Positions 17,066 through 26,431 of a DNA stretch of 33,189 bases are shown here, piece by piece. The first letter of the stretch is position 1. Each line of letters starts with the position of its first letter. Source of the DNA: Puniceicoccales bacterium (lineage in GTDB: Bacteria; Verrucomicrobiota; Verrucomicrobiia; Opitutales; JAIRKQ01); NCBI GenBank assembly GCA_031267915.1, contig JAIRYE010000016.1, positions 1 to 33,189 of the forward strand. The letters are read 5' to 3'. The notes beneath the pieces are model-generated. The model did no database searches. It was given only the letters and a program-made list of their open reading frames with translations, and was not told the origin of the DNA. A program made the translations under genes and the position numbers.

Positions 17066-17660
17066 CTTTTATTTTTTCGTGAATTATTTCCGCGCTGGCC
17101 GTGCCATCAACGGTAAAAAATCTTTTCTCTTCGGCCAACTTCAGGTAGCAATTTCGGGCCTTTTCAAAAAAAATTGCATCCTCCTGCTCGATCCTATCCC
17201 GCCTGCGGTTGGAGGCAGCAATTCTCTTGAAACACGCTCCGACGTCCACATCGATGAGAGCTGTCAGATCCGGAGAACGTCCATGGGAAGCAAATACATT
17301 TAAAAATTTGACGATATCCGCATCTATTCCGCGGGCAGCACCCTGGTAGACGACGGTTGAATCGAAAAATCTATCGCAGAGGACAATTTTCCCGGACTCC
17401 AGTGCTGGCAAAATTTTTTCTTCCATGTGCTGCGCCCTGCTAGCTTCAAACAGCAGTATCTCCGCTCGAATGCAAAAAACATCTCCTCTGTTGCCACTCT
17501 GAAGAATGGCACGAATTTTCTCCCCCATTTCAGTCCCACCGGGCTCGCGCGTGGCAACAGTTTCATAGCCATTCTTTCGCAACCAGTCCACAAGCATTAG
17601 CAGTTGGGTACTCTTGCCACACCCTTCGATTCCTTCAAACGTTACGAATATTCCGCTCAT
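17040..17660 (-). CDS. tmk: Thymidylate kinase
   Basis: Phosphorylates dTMP to dTDP with ATP. The P loop is FEGIEGCGKSTQ at residues 8-19. The Arg-rich DRFFDSTVVYQGAARG stretch near 95 has the DR pair and the dTMP-contacting residues, with TREPGGTEMG near 38. A LID segment (ASNRRRDRIEQEDAIFF) follows near 150. The 206 residues are standard. It begins two bases after the PfkB kinase stop in the same direction. Confidence 0.96.
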   Translation of the reverse strand: MSGIFVTFEGIEGCGKSTQLLMLVDWLRKNGYETVATREPGGTEMGEKIRAILQSGNRGDVFCIRAEILLFEASRAQHMEEKILPALESGKIVLCDRFFDSTVVYQGAARGIDADIVKFLNVFASHGRSPDLTALIDVDVGACFKRIAASNRRRDRIEQEDAIFFEKARNCYLKLAEEKRFFTVDGTASAEIIHEKIKDEFGRRFF

Positions 17661-17662
17661 GG

Positions 17663-18730
17663 TTACAAAATTTTTATGTCGGTTAGGCTCGGGGAGCGGC
17701 CTGTTTTAACGTAAAATGCCGCCGTTGCCGCTGCGAAATTTATTGCAAAATTTATGTCGTTTTCGCACAGATATGCCGCCAAAAATCCAGCGTTATAGTG
17801 ATCTCCCGCCCCCGTGGAAATTTGCGGATTTTCAACGAAATAACCGCTTGCAAGCGACGATTTCCCCGCCACGGCAGCAGCGGACATTTCAATTCCGTGA
17901 ATAAAAACCAGTGATATTCCCAGCGACTCTCGCAAAAATTCTGCGGCCCTTCGCATTTCCTCTTCCCTTTCCGACAGATTGAAAGTGCCCGCCACAGTTT
18001 GCAAAACCTGCTGCGCTTCGCTCACATTTAGCCCGAGAATTGACCTGCCAAATTGCTCGAATGAGCGAATAACTTGCAAAAATTCGGCCAAATCAGACTG
18101 TTTTCTTTTGCGAGGATCAGCCAAATCGAAGAAAAACAACCTTTTCCTTTGCGAACATTTCGGAAGAATTTCTTTCCAAAAAAAGCGAGCAATATCATCC
18201 AGGTGCGGCATCATAGTCCAGTTCACCAGCGCAAATGCATCGCATTGGTCAATGGCATTTACCAGATCTTCCTCCGGCATTTTGTCCAGCAGATTAGCCA
18301 CACCAACTCTGCACAGTGGCAACATTTCTCCGAAAATAATTTTTCCGTCCGAAAATTCTACCGCATGCGTCTCTCCGTAATTTCCTATGGAAACGGCATG
18401 TGTTTTTGCTGCAAAATCCGCGAAAATGTCACTCACGGGGATGCCTAGGGCCCCAATGTATTGTACGTTGGCTCCAAAATTATGCATGGCTCCTGCCATA
18501 ATCGGCCCATTCCCGCCGACAAGTTTTTTTTGGGGGACAAGCTCGATATTTGTGCTTTTCCCGGCGGCAGCAACTATCCTACTGCCAAAATTGAAAATCG
18601 TATCAATTCTTGTGTAGCTGTCGCCATCGCGCACATCAACGGCGTGAACTATCGCGTCTATGAAGCCATCAAATCCAGCGACCACATATTTTTTCCCTAT
18701 TTCACCTGCAATCTTTCCGAGCGTTGCCAT
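17663..18730 (-). CDS. PfkB-family carbohydrate/nucleoside kinase
   Basis: A ribokinase-fold kinase of 355 residues. The C-terminal PfkB signature STGAGDHYNAGFLAAYL holds the anion hole and catalytic Asp; the N-terminal substrate region has VVAGFDGFIDAIVHAV and a GGNGPIMAGAMHNFG element. I chose the ATG at 18730, not a start 22 codons upstream, because it shares a base with the lptF/G stop (TGATG), the typical coupled arrangement, and leaves no long overlap. The substrate (sugar or adenosine) is not evident. It lies between lptF/G and tmk. Confidence 0.85.
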   Translation of the reverse strand: MATLGKIAGEIGKKYVVAGFDGFIDAIVHAVDVRDGDSYTRIDTIFNFGSRIVAAAGKSTNIELVPQKKLVGGNGPIMAGAMHNFGANVQYIGALGIPVSDIFADFAAKTHAVSIGNYGETHAVEFSDGKIIFGEMLPLCRVGVANLLDKMPEEDLVNAIDQCDAFALVNWTMMPHLDDIARFFWKEILPKCSQRKRLFFFDLADPRKRKQSDLAEFLQVIRSFEQFGRSILGLNVSEAQQVLQTVAGTFNLSEREEEMRRAAEFLRESLGISLVFIHGIEMSAAAVAGKSSLASGYFVENPQISTGAGDHYNAGFLAAYLCENDINFAINFAAATAAFYVKTGRSPSLTDIKIL

Positions 18731-19872
18731 CAATGCTGCAATACGCGGTGGAATAACGAAAATCCCAGCACCAGCAACACAATATTTGGAACCCAAATCA
18801 GAATATCCGGACGCAGGGATATATTTTCTCCGACCAGTGAAAATATCGCCATGGTAAAGTAGTAGCCGAAACAGAGAATTAGAGCGATGCTGGTGTTCAG
18901 CGCCGCATCCGAACGATTTGTTTTCATTCCAAGAGAAATGGCCAGCAGAGTCATGATTAAAATTCCCGCTGCGTTTGCAACGTTGCTGCTGATCTGGAGA
19001 TTTATGAGATTTTTCCCGTGCCTAATATCCACCGGAGATAAAGCATTTTTCCTGGAATTTAATTCCCTTTTGGCCTCCAGCAATTCCGTAAGCGTCATGT
19101 GGCGCAATTTTTTCACGCCACCGCTCGCCGCTCCGACAAGATCGTCAGCTGATAAATTTACGAATATGTTTTGGAATGCAATTGTCTGCGAAGTTCTAGC
19201 ATCGGATGACGCGGCGCCGGCAGTAAACTTCTCCACGCTGCCATCATTCAGCTTAAGCAAAAACACATTGGCCTGCTCATCAAAGTCGATTTCTCCGCTC
19301 TTTGCGGAAATGTACATGTTCTGGGAGTTGGCACTGTCAAATTGCCAAATTTTCATATCATTGAATCGGCCATTTGACAGGCTGTCCACGTAAATTGTGT
19401 ACTCGCGGAAATAGTCATTGAAAATTTTCGGAGTAATAAAACGCATGGGATTTTTCCTGACGGCATTGCGAAAAGAATCCCTATACTTGCTCACCGAATT
19501 CGGCGCATAGCACAAATTAATGTATCCGGAAAATAGCGTACACACAGCGGATAGCAGAAAAATTGGGCGAGTAATTTGGCACAGTCCAATGCCAGCGCTT
19601 TTCATTGCTACGATTTCATTCTGGGAAGACATTCTCCCAATCACTATCAAAATTCCCGTTAGCATGCCGAGAGGAAGTGAATAGGAAATTGATGACGGCA
19701 TGAGAATCCACAGCATTTTCGCCACATCCCATAGCGTCAGTCGCCCAATGGCCACCCACTCCAGGATGTCACGCATGACATTTGCCGCAAGTAATATGCC
19801 GACGAACCCGGCCACGACGATTGCGCAAACAATCACCGTTTCGAAAAAAACACACCGCACATATATTTTCAC
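18730..19872 (-). CDS. LptF/LptG-family LPS export permease
   Basis: Inner-membrane subunit of the LptB2FG transporter, which extracts LPS from the inner membrane and passes it to LptC/LptA. The 380 residues have three N-terminal membrane helices (about 10-30, 50-75, 98-120), including MPSSISYSLPLGMLTGILI and the conserved GRMSSQNEIVAMKSAGIG stretch. A periplasmic jellyroll-like part follows (about 130-270), then three C-terminal helices. Whether it is LptF or LptG cannot be decided, and only one permease is present here. Its start is seven bases beyond the leuS stop. Confidence 0.9.
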   Translation of the reverse strand: MKIYVRCVFFETVIVCAIVVAGFVGILLAANVMRDILEWVAIGRLTLWDVAKMLWILMPSSISYSLPLGMLTGILIVIGRMSSQNEIVAMKSAGIGLCQITRPIFLLSAVCTLFSGYINLCYAPNSVSKYRDSFRNAVRKNPMRFITPKIFNDYFREYTIYVDSLSNGRFNDMKIWQFDSANSQNMYISAKSGEIDFDEQANVFLLKLNDGSVEKFTAGAASSDARTSQTIAFQNIFVNLSADDLVGAASGGVKKLRHMTLTELLEAKRELNSRKNALSPVDIRHGKNLINLQISSNVANAAGILIMTLLAISLGMKTNRSDAALNTSIALILCFGYYFTMAIFSLVGENISLRPDILIWVPNIVLLVLGFSLFHRVLQH

Positions 19873-19879
19873 GACGGAA

Positions 19880-22462
19880 CTACTTCACTGCAAAGTTAAT
19901 AATTTTCCCCCGCACATAAACCTTTTTCGTGATGTTCTTACCTGCAATATGCTTGCTAACATCCGCATTGCTCATTGCCAGCGCGAAAATTTCGTCATCC
20001 GGCATGTTTATGTCATCTATGAAGCATTCAGCACGCACCTTCCCATTTACCTGAATGATAATCTTATGCTTCTCCGGAGTAAATTTTTCCAGGGCATCGC
20101 ACTGCGGCCACCCGGCATCGGCGATACTTCCACTGTTCCCCAATCTCGCCCACAGTTCCTCTGCAATGTGCGGGGCAAAGGGGGCCAAAATTCTCAGAAA
20201 ATTTTCCCCGAAAGCTCTGCCAAATCCCTTCGAATCAATGGCGGTGTTCAGACATATCATCAGCTGAGAAATGGCGGTATTGAACTTTAGATCCTCGATG
20301 TCGCTGCCAACTTTCCCGATGGTTTCGTTTAGTACTCTCCGGCACTCATCGGGCATAGTTTCCTGAAATTTCCTGCCATTGCCATCATCTCCCACGTAGA
20401 AATGCCAAATTCTTTTCAAAAATCTGCAAACGCCTTCGATTCCCCGGGAATTCCAGGGCTTCACCATGTCCAGTGGCCCGAGAAACATTTCATACAGCCG
20501 CAGAGCATCGGCCCCGTAGCGGGACACAATTTCATCTGGATTCACCCCATTCCCACGGCTTTTTGACATTTTCATCCCGTCTTCTCCGAGGATGATTCCC
20601 TGGTGAAATAATTTCTGAAACGGCTCACTGTCCGTGTCAATTGCGCCGATGTCAAATAAAAATCGGTGCCAAAATCTCGCATAGAGCAGATGCAGAACGG
20701 CATGCTCGGCACCACCAATGTAAAAATCAGGAGATTTCCAGTAGCGCAGCGCACTCGAATCCACCAGACTCGTTTCGCAATTGGGCGACATGTAGCGCAG
20801 ATAGTACCAGCAGGATCCTGCCCACTGGGGCATTGTATTCGTTTCCCTGCGGCCAAAGATCCAGGCTCGATCATTTGCGTCGGAGCTAAAACTATCCGCA
20901 GAGAAAATTTCCCCGGTTTGAACATTTATGCGAACGTTCACCCAATCCTTTGCGTTGGAAAGAGGACTCTCGCCGTCCGAAGATGGCAGATAATTGGTAA
21001 CAGCCGGCAGCTTCAGTGGTAAATGTTTGGAACAGAGCGGAAGTGCACAGATTTTTTTCCCACCGCTGTCGCAGGCAACCGGCTCATCCGGCAAAAACTC
21101 ACGGAAACAGGAGTTGGCATCGGAGATTGCTCGCTCATACTCAGATTGCTCAACCCAGATAATCGGAATTGGCTCCCCCCAGTACCTCTGCCGGGAAAAT
21201 AGCCAGTCCCGCAGCTTGTAGTTCTGGGCGAAATTTCCACGGGAAGACATTTGCAGCATTTCCACAATTTTTACCTTCGCATGCTCCGATGGCATTCCGC
21301 TAAATTCTCCGGAATTAATCAAATTCCCACTTCCGGTGTAAGGCAGTTCAGCGCCATTCCCTCCGTCGATGACTTGAAGGATGGAAATATTGTGGCACTT
21401 GGCAAAAGCGTAATCTCTTTCATCATGCGCCGGAACTGCCATTATTGCACCGCTTCCGCAGCTGGCAAGGACGTAATCGGCCACCCAAATTTCTACCCGT
21501 GCGCCGCTTACGGGATTTATTCCGTAGGCACCCGTGGGCACTCCGGTCTTTGTCTTGGCAAGATCTGTGCGCTCCAGATCGCTTTTGCTTCTGCTGGCCT
21601 CAATGTACTTTTTCACCTGTTCAATGTGCTCAGCCGCAACAATTTTTTCCAGCAGGGAATGTTCCGGAGCAAGAGCCAGATAGGTCACTCCAAAAAGAGT
21701 GTCAGGGCGAGTTGTGTACACTTCGATTTCTCCGTCCTGGCCGTAGATTTTGAATCGCACATTTGCTCCCGTCGATTTCCCGATCCACGCGATCTGCTGC
21801 CGCTTCGTTGAGTCCGGCCAATCTATGTGGGAAAGTCCATCCAGCAGCTTGTCGGCATATTTCGTAATTCTGAGTATCCACTGGCGTAAATTTTTCCTAT
21901 GCACCGGAAAATTTCCCCGCTCCGACCGACCATTTATGACCTCTTCATTTGCCAGAACTGACTTTAGGCCCTCGCACCACCAAATCGGACGCTCATCGAC
22001 ATAGGCCAGTCCGCGTTTGAATAATTGTAAAAATATCCACTGCGTCCATCTGAAGTACTGCGGATCCGTTGTGTTAATTTCCCTGTCCCAGTCAATGGCA
22101 AGTCCGATGCGCTTTATCTGCTGCCTAAAAATTTCTATGTTTTTTGCTGTGTTTAACTCGGGGTGAACTCCGGTGCTTATGGCATGCTGTTCGGCGGGAA
22201 GTCCAAAGGCATCCCAGCCCATGGGATGCAGCACGTTGTATCCCCTTGCCCGCTTGTACCTCGCTACGATGTCGGAGGCCACATAGCCTTCCGGATGCCC
22301 GATGTGCAGACCAGATGCGGAGGGGTATGGGAACATATCCAAAACGTAATATTTTTCCCTGGAGCTATCTTCTTTTGCGCAAAAAGTTTGATTTTCCTCC
22401 CAAAATTTTTGCCAGAATTGTTCAATTTTTCCGGGGTCATATTCTCCACAATCAGCATGCAT
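19880..22462 (-). CDS. leuS: Leucyl-tRNA synthetase
   Basis: Class Ia synthetase that charges tRNA-Leu. The HIGH motif appears as SGLHIGHPEGY near residue 48, preceded by the typical DMFPYPSA. The editing domain (CP1) contains TTRPDTLFGVTYLALAPEH and AVPAHDERDYAFA with the conserved Asp. The KMSKS loop is intact as GMKMSKSRGNGV near residue 630. The end KVYVRGKIINFAVK is the usual LeuS C-terminus. I prefer the ATG at 22462 (860 residues) to a TTG at 22480. A UUA-reading tRNA-Leu lies in the same window but is unlinked. Confidence 0.97.
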   Translation of the reverse strand: MHADCGEYDPGKIEQFWQKFWEENQTFCAKEDSSREKYYVLDMFPYPSASGLHIGHPEGYVASDIVARYKRARGYNVLHPMGWDAFGLPAEQHAISTGVHPELNTAKNIEIFRQQIKRIGLAIDWDREINTTDPQYFRWTQWIFLQLFKRGLAYVDERPIWWCEGLKSVLANEEVINGRSERGNFPVHRKNLRQWILRITKYADKLLDGLSHIDWPDSTKRQQIAWIGKSTGANVRFKIYGQDGEIEVYTTRPDTLFGVTYLALAPEHSLLEKIVAAEHIEQVKKYIEASRSKSDLERTDLAKTKTGVPTGAYGINPVSGARVEIWVADYVLASCGSGAIMAVPAHDERDYAFAKCHNISILQVIDGGNGAELPYTGSGNLINSGEFSGMPSEHAKVKIVEMLQMSSRGNFAQNYKLRDWLFSRQRYWGEPIPIIWVEQSEYERAISDANSCFREFLPDEPVACDSGGKKICALPLCSKHLPLKLPAVTNYLPSSDGESPLSNAKDWVNVRINVQTGEIFSADSFSSDANDRAWIFGRRETNTMPQWAGSCWYYLRYMSPNCETSLVDSSALRYWKSPDFYIGGAEHAVLHLLYARFWHRFLFDIGAIDTDSEPFQKLFHQGIILGEDGMKMSKSRGNGVNPDEIVSRYGADALRLYEMFLGPLDMVKPWNSRGIEGVCRFLKRIWHFYVGDDGNGRKFQETMPDECRRVLNETIGKVGSDIEDLKFNTAISQLMICLNTAIDSKGFGRAFGENFLRILAPFAPHIAEELWARLGNSGSIADAGWPQCDALEKFTPEKHKIIIQVNGKVRAECFIDDINMPDDEIFALAMSNADVSKHIAGKNITKKVYVRGKIINFAVK

Positions 22463-22480
22463 GTGGCCAAATAAACACAA

Positions 22481-22798
22481 TCACACACCCTTATCAAGGA
22501 TTTTATAGCGGATGCCCTGAGTTTTCCCAGTCCCAAATTTTGAAAAATAAAAAAAATGCTCGACAAAATGAAATAAGTGAGCACCGTGTGCCACACTCTC
22601 ATGCACATTTGTGCTCTTTTGAATGCTTTTTGCGAGTGAACATTTCTGCAGTTTTAGTGTGTGAATTCGGAACGTCTAAGGCCAAAATTTTTGCAAATGT
22701 CAGATGGCTAATATCTATGGGAGAAAACAGAGGAGGCTAGCGGAAGGTCGCTGGCAAACCGCCTGGTAAACAAATCAAGACATAAAAGAGACTCAAAA
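22481..22798 (+). promoter_or_regulatory. leuS-rho intergenic region / rho leader
   Basis: About 320 bases between divergent genes. For rho I see a candidate promoter TTGCGA (22630-22635), 17 bases, TTTAGT (22653-22658). Further on there is a seven-codon frame (22717-22740, MGENRGG) ending inside a stem-loop: GCTAGCG 22736-22742 pairs with CGCTGGC 22749-22755. rho leaders are autoregulated in several bacteria and E. coli has a short rho leader peptide. Applying that here is inference. No other gene is evident. Confidence 0.4.
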
Positions 22799-24586
22799 AT
22801 GGACGAACAAAATTTCGAAGCTGAAAATTCTATCCCGGAAAAATTTTCCGTCGATTTCGACGACGTTGGGGAAGAAAAATCGCAGGGTCGGAGAAGATAT
22901 GAAAACTACGATGAAGAGTGGACTCCCCAGTACTCTAACACTCCGGCGGAGGGTGATTTCCCTCGAAAAGCAGGTGACGGTCGCAGAAAATTCAATGGAA
23001 ACGGCAGAGGATTTTCTTCCCAGCTCGACGAATCCTCCCCGAATCAGCAAAATCGGCATCAGCAGAGGCAGTCAAACTATTCGCGCTACGGAAATAGGCC
23101 GCAAAGCGGGGATAATCGTCCCCGGCGTGACGGTGAAAAAATTTCGCAGAGCAACAGGCGCCCGCAAAACAATAATCAGAATCGGCAGAAATTTGCCAAG
23201 ACGGTGAAGATTGGTCAGTTGTCCAGCGGATTTATCAAGGGAATGGAGTGCCTGAGTTCTCCGGAGAAACTGGCGGAATTCGCCAATGAAAACATAGATT
23301 TCAATGCCACGCCTTTTGACTTCAACGATGCGTATGAGAATCGCGCAATGCTGTCCGCCAGGGACATAGTCGATGATTCGGAATCATCCAGTCAGGCGGA
23401 CTTCGACAAGAGCAGCCACAGAATTCTCGAACTTCTGCTGCTGAAAAAATTTGCAGAAAAAACACCCATCGTGGCAAGGGGCGTGCTGGAAACCATAGAG
23501 GGGGGCGATGGACTCTTGGTCTACGCCAATGACAACTACAGAATTCGCCCGCAGAGTGCATTCATAGCAAAGTTTCTCATTAAAAAATATGGACTGCGCC
23601 GCGGACAGGACATTTTAGCCTATCTGCATCCGCCAGCGCAAAATTCGACCTGTCCGTTTGTCATGGAAATTTCAAGCGCAATGGAAATGAATCCGGCGGA
23701 GATCCCAAATCTGCCAAAATTCAAAGATTTAACTCCATTTTACCCAACGGAAAGGCTGTTTCTTGAGTGCACGGAAGATGTCAAATGGGATAATATTTCC
23801 ATGCGCATAGTGGACATTTTGACTCCCATCGGCCTCGGTCAGCGGGGATTAATCGTCGCACCACCTAGGACCGGAAAAACAATCCTACTTCAGTGCATAG
23901 CCAATGCAATTTCCAAGAATCGGCCGGACGCAAAGCTGATAATACTACTGATCGATGAGCGGCCGGAGGAGGTGACAGACTTTTCCCGGCAGGTGAAAAA
24001 TGCTGAAATAATCAGTTCCACATTTGATGAATCCAGCGATAATCACGTGCACGCAGCGGACATGGTAATTGATAAGGCACGGAGGCAGGTTGAAGCCGGC
24101 AAGCACGTGGTCATACTGCTCGACTCCATAACCAGGCTTGCGCGCGCCCACAATACGGAACAACCAAGCAGCGGTAAATTGCTCTCCGGCGGTGTCGACG
24201 CGAATGCTCTCCAAGCTCCGAAGAAGTTTTTCGGCGCGGCACGCAACATCGAAGGCGGTGGAAGTTTGACAATTCTGGCGACCGCACTGGTTGAAACTGG
24301 TAGCCGCATGGACGAAGTAATCTTCGAAGAATTTAAGGGAACCGGCAACATGGAACTGCACCTGGACAGGGCCCTCGTTGACAAACGCATGTTCCCGGCT
24401 CTGAATATTGAAAAAAGCGGGACAAGAAAGGAAGAACTGCTCTACCACCCGGATGAAATGGAAAAAGTTTACGCTCTGCGGCGCGCAATGAAGGGAGTGC
24501 CCTCCGTCGACGCAATGGAAATGCTGATTCAGCGCATCCGCAAGACCAAAACAAATACAGAGTTCCTGCTCAACGTAAATAGATAA
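22799..24586 (+). CDS. rho: Transcription termination factor Rho with long disordered N-terminal region
   Basis: Hexameric RNA-dependent ATPase that releases transcripts. The catalytic core is complete: Walker [13 protein letters not shown] near residue 354, Walker [14 protein letters not shown] near 380, the Q/R loops, and [23 protein letters not shown]. The RNA-binding OSB region (about 215-300) has [16 protein letters not shown]. At 595 residues it is some 175 longer than the E. coli protein. The excess is an N-terminal stretch (about 1-140) rich in Asn, Gln, Arg, Gly and Ser that looks disordered and basic. Such insertions occur in Rho of several phyla, where they bind RNA or support condensation; for this protein that is inference. 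Confidence 0.97.
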   Translation: MDEQNFEAENSIPEKFSVDFDDVGEEKSQGRRRYENYDEEWTPQYSNTPAEGDFPRKAGDGRRKFNGNGRGFSSQLDESSPNQQNRHQQRQSNYSRYGNRPQSGDNRPRRDGEKISQSNRRPQNNNQNRQKFAKTVKIGQLSSGFIKGMECLSSPEKLAEFANENIDFNATPFDFNDAYENRAMLSARDIVDDSESSSQADFDKSSHRILELLLLKKFAEKTPIVARGVLETIEGGDGLLVYANDNYRIRPQSAFIAKFLIKKYGLRRGQDILAYLHPPAQNSTCPFVMEISSAMEMNPAEIPNLPKFKDLTPFYPTERLFLECTEDVKWDNISMRIVDILTPIGLGQRGLIVAPPRTGKTILLQCIANAISKNRPDAKLIILLIDERPEEVTDFSRQVKNAEIISSTFDESSDNHVHAADMVIDKARRQVEAGKHVVILLDSITRLARAHNTEQPSSGKLLSGGVDANALQAPKKFFGAARNIEGGGSLTILATALVETGSRMDEVIFEEFKGTGNMELHLDRALVDKRMFPALNIEKSGTRKEELLYHPDEMEKVYALRRAMKGVPSVDAMEMLIQRIRKTKTNTEFLLNVNR

Positions 24587-24675
24587 GCCAGATTCGAAAA
24601 AATTGAAGCTTTCGCCACATAATTTCCACGCGAAATACATTTATTTGCGGTAAATATTTGCTATAGTGAGCTCCG

Positions 24676-25920
24676 ATGCGGTTCAGATTTTTGGGAGAAA
24701 AAGCCGGAGGGGAGGCCATTCAGGGGGAAATTATTTCCGACAGCAGAACTTCAGCAGTGGAGGAACTGGGAGCCGGCGGAATAAAAGTGCAGCTGCTGCA
24801 ATCCTGTCCGGCTGCGCATAGGAAAAAATCCTGGATCGCAGAAATTACCAATTGTCTATTCCGCAAAAACAAAGTAAAAGCCCAGTGGAAGTGCGATTTT
24901 TTTGATCAATTGGCGATGCTGCTATCATCCGGACTTCCCGTCGAACAGTGCCTGTCAACGCTGTCCACTGGAAGAAAGGACGAAAGGACAAACTTTGCAA
25001 TAGTGCAAACACTCAGAGAAAAAATTGCGGCGGGGATGTCCCTGTCCGAGGGCATGACATGCTGCAGGGGAGCATTTTCCGACACCGAAGTAAAAACAAT
25101 AAAAGCCGCCGAGGGAATAGGTCGCCCGGAGGTTGCCCTTGAGAAACTTTCCGAATTTGGAAAAAAAATGCTATCCACGAAAAAGAAAATTAAATCGGCT
25201 CTGATATATCCGGCGGTGGTGCTTGTAGTTGCGGGCATGGCACTGATTCTACTCATGACCGTAATAGTCCCGAAGTTTGAAGCAATTCTAATCTCCCAGC
25301 GCTCCGGAGGACAGAAGTTGCCCCAGTTAACTCAAAAAGTCATAAATTTATGCAATTTTTTCAGCCAACATTTAACTGGGATAGCAGTTTTTATCCTGCT
25401 ACTTGGCATTACGGTGAAAATTCTTTTGACCAGAAAATTTTTCAGAAGAAATATTTCCGCCCTCTGCGCTAAATTTCCAATCTTCGGGAGGTTACTGCTG
25501 GCAATAAATTTGAATAATTTTTTCCACACAATCGGCATGCTCATGTCATTTGGCATTCCGCTCCAAGAAGCTCTGAAATTGTCAATGGACGTGCTCGGCG
25601 ATGGCACAGTGAAAAAATCATTCGAAAGAATATCGAACCAAATAGCCTGCGGAGAAACCTTATCGAATAGTTTTCGCGGCAATAAATTACTGGCATCAAC
25701 GGATATTGGGCTAATCTATGCCGGGGAACAATCTGGAAACTTGGCAAAGTCATTTTCCAAAATGGCCGAAATCTATGATCGGAAAATCGGAGACCGGCTG
25801 ATGCTCTTGGCAACGCTGATCGAACCGATCATAATCCTGTTTCTTGCAATTATTGTCGGTACAATAGTCGTGGCAATATTTCTTCCAATGATTAATCTGA
25901 TGCAAAATATTCACCCCTGA
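24676..25920 (+). CDS. Type II secretion / type IV pilus inner-membrane platform protein (GspF/PilC family)
   Basis: Polytopic protein that couples the assembly ATPase to pseudopilus growth. The 414 residues contain two T2SSF domains. The first (about 75-195) has FFDQLAMLLSSGLPVEQCL and GMSLSEGM, and is followed by a helix pair (AVVLVVAGMALILLMTVIVP). The second (about 275-395) has FFHTIGMLMSFGIPLQEAL and IYAGEQSGNLAKSFSKMAE, and ends in a C-terminal membrane helix (LFLAIIVGTIVVAIFLP). The usual neighbours (ATPase GspE, pseudopilins) are absent; the only possible partner in the window is the prepilin-like gene at 14729. It is the last intact gene before the decayed region. Confidence 0.92.
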   Translation: MRFRFLGEKAGGEAIQGEIISDSRTSAVEELGAGGIKVQLLQSCPAAHRKKSWIAEITNCLFRKNKVKAQWKCDFFDQLAMLLSSGLPVEQCLSTLSTGRKDERTNFAIVQTLREKIAAGMSLSEGMTCCRGAFSDTEVKTIKAAEGIGRPEVALEKLSEFGKKMLSTKKKIKSALIYPAVVLVVAGMALILLMTVIVPKFEAILISQRSGGQKLPQLTQKVINLCNFFSQHLTGIAVFILLLGITVKILLTRKFFRRNISALCAKFPIFGRLLLAINLNNFFHTIGMLMSFGIPLQEALKLSMDVLGDGTVKKSFERISNQIACGETLSNSFRGNKLLASTDIGLIYAGEQSGNLAKSFSKMAEIYDRKIGDRLMLLATLIEPIIILFLAIIVGTIVVAIFLPMINLMQNIHP

Positions 25921-25979
25921 CGAATGGAGAAAAGCTCCATGCGGCTGAAAAATCCACAGCTACTTTGCCGGAGAAAAGT

Positions 25980-26426
25980 TGGCCAGCTGCTATCTCCGCC
26001 AAAGAATGGGATGATCTGGACTTTAGCGTAAACGAATGGAGAATCCCGGATACTAAAATGGAGAACCACTCCGGGCGCCATTAATCCAGCAAGCGTTGAA
26101 AACGCTGAATGATCGCCTTCCTATACAACACAAATCGTTGTGGGTATTTCCCAGCGGCAGGAGTAAAACTGGACATTTTGATGATCCGAAAGAAGCGTGG
26201 AAAAGGATATTGGAACGGACATGGTTGGAAAATCTCCGAATTCACGATCTTCGGAGAACAATGGGAAGTTATCAGGCGATCGCTGGGGGCTAGTTTGGCA
26301 ATAATCGGAAAATCTTTGGGACACAAATCTCATCAATCCACAGCGATTTACTCAAGGTTGTCCAACGATCCAGTGAGGGCTTCAATGGAAGCGGCCTTTG
26401 ATTTCACAAGAATAGTAAAAACATAA
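25980..26426 (+). pseudogene. Tyrosine recombinase (phage-type integrase) remnant with two frameshifts
   Basis: Three pieces in successive frames make one integrase C-terminal half. 25980-26084 reads WPAAISAKEWDDLDFSVNEW and RIPDTKMENHSGRH, then a stop. From about 26078 in the next frame it continues PLIQQALKTLNDRLPI and on through a region with the box II motif RIHDLRRTMGSYQAIAG. After the G5 run at 26285-26289 a third frame carries SLAIIGKSLGHKSHQSTAIY, which holds the GH and the nucleophilic Tyr, and ends at 26426. Removing one G from the run restores the frame. The N-terminal DNA-binding half is not recognisable. The enzyme would be dead; it marks a past integration event. Confidence 0.85.
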
Positions 26427-26431
26427 AAATC

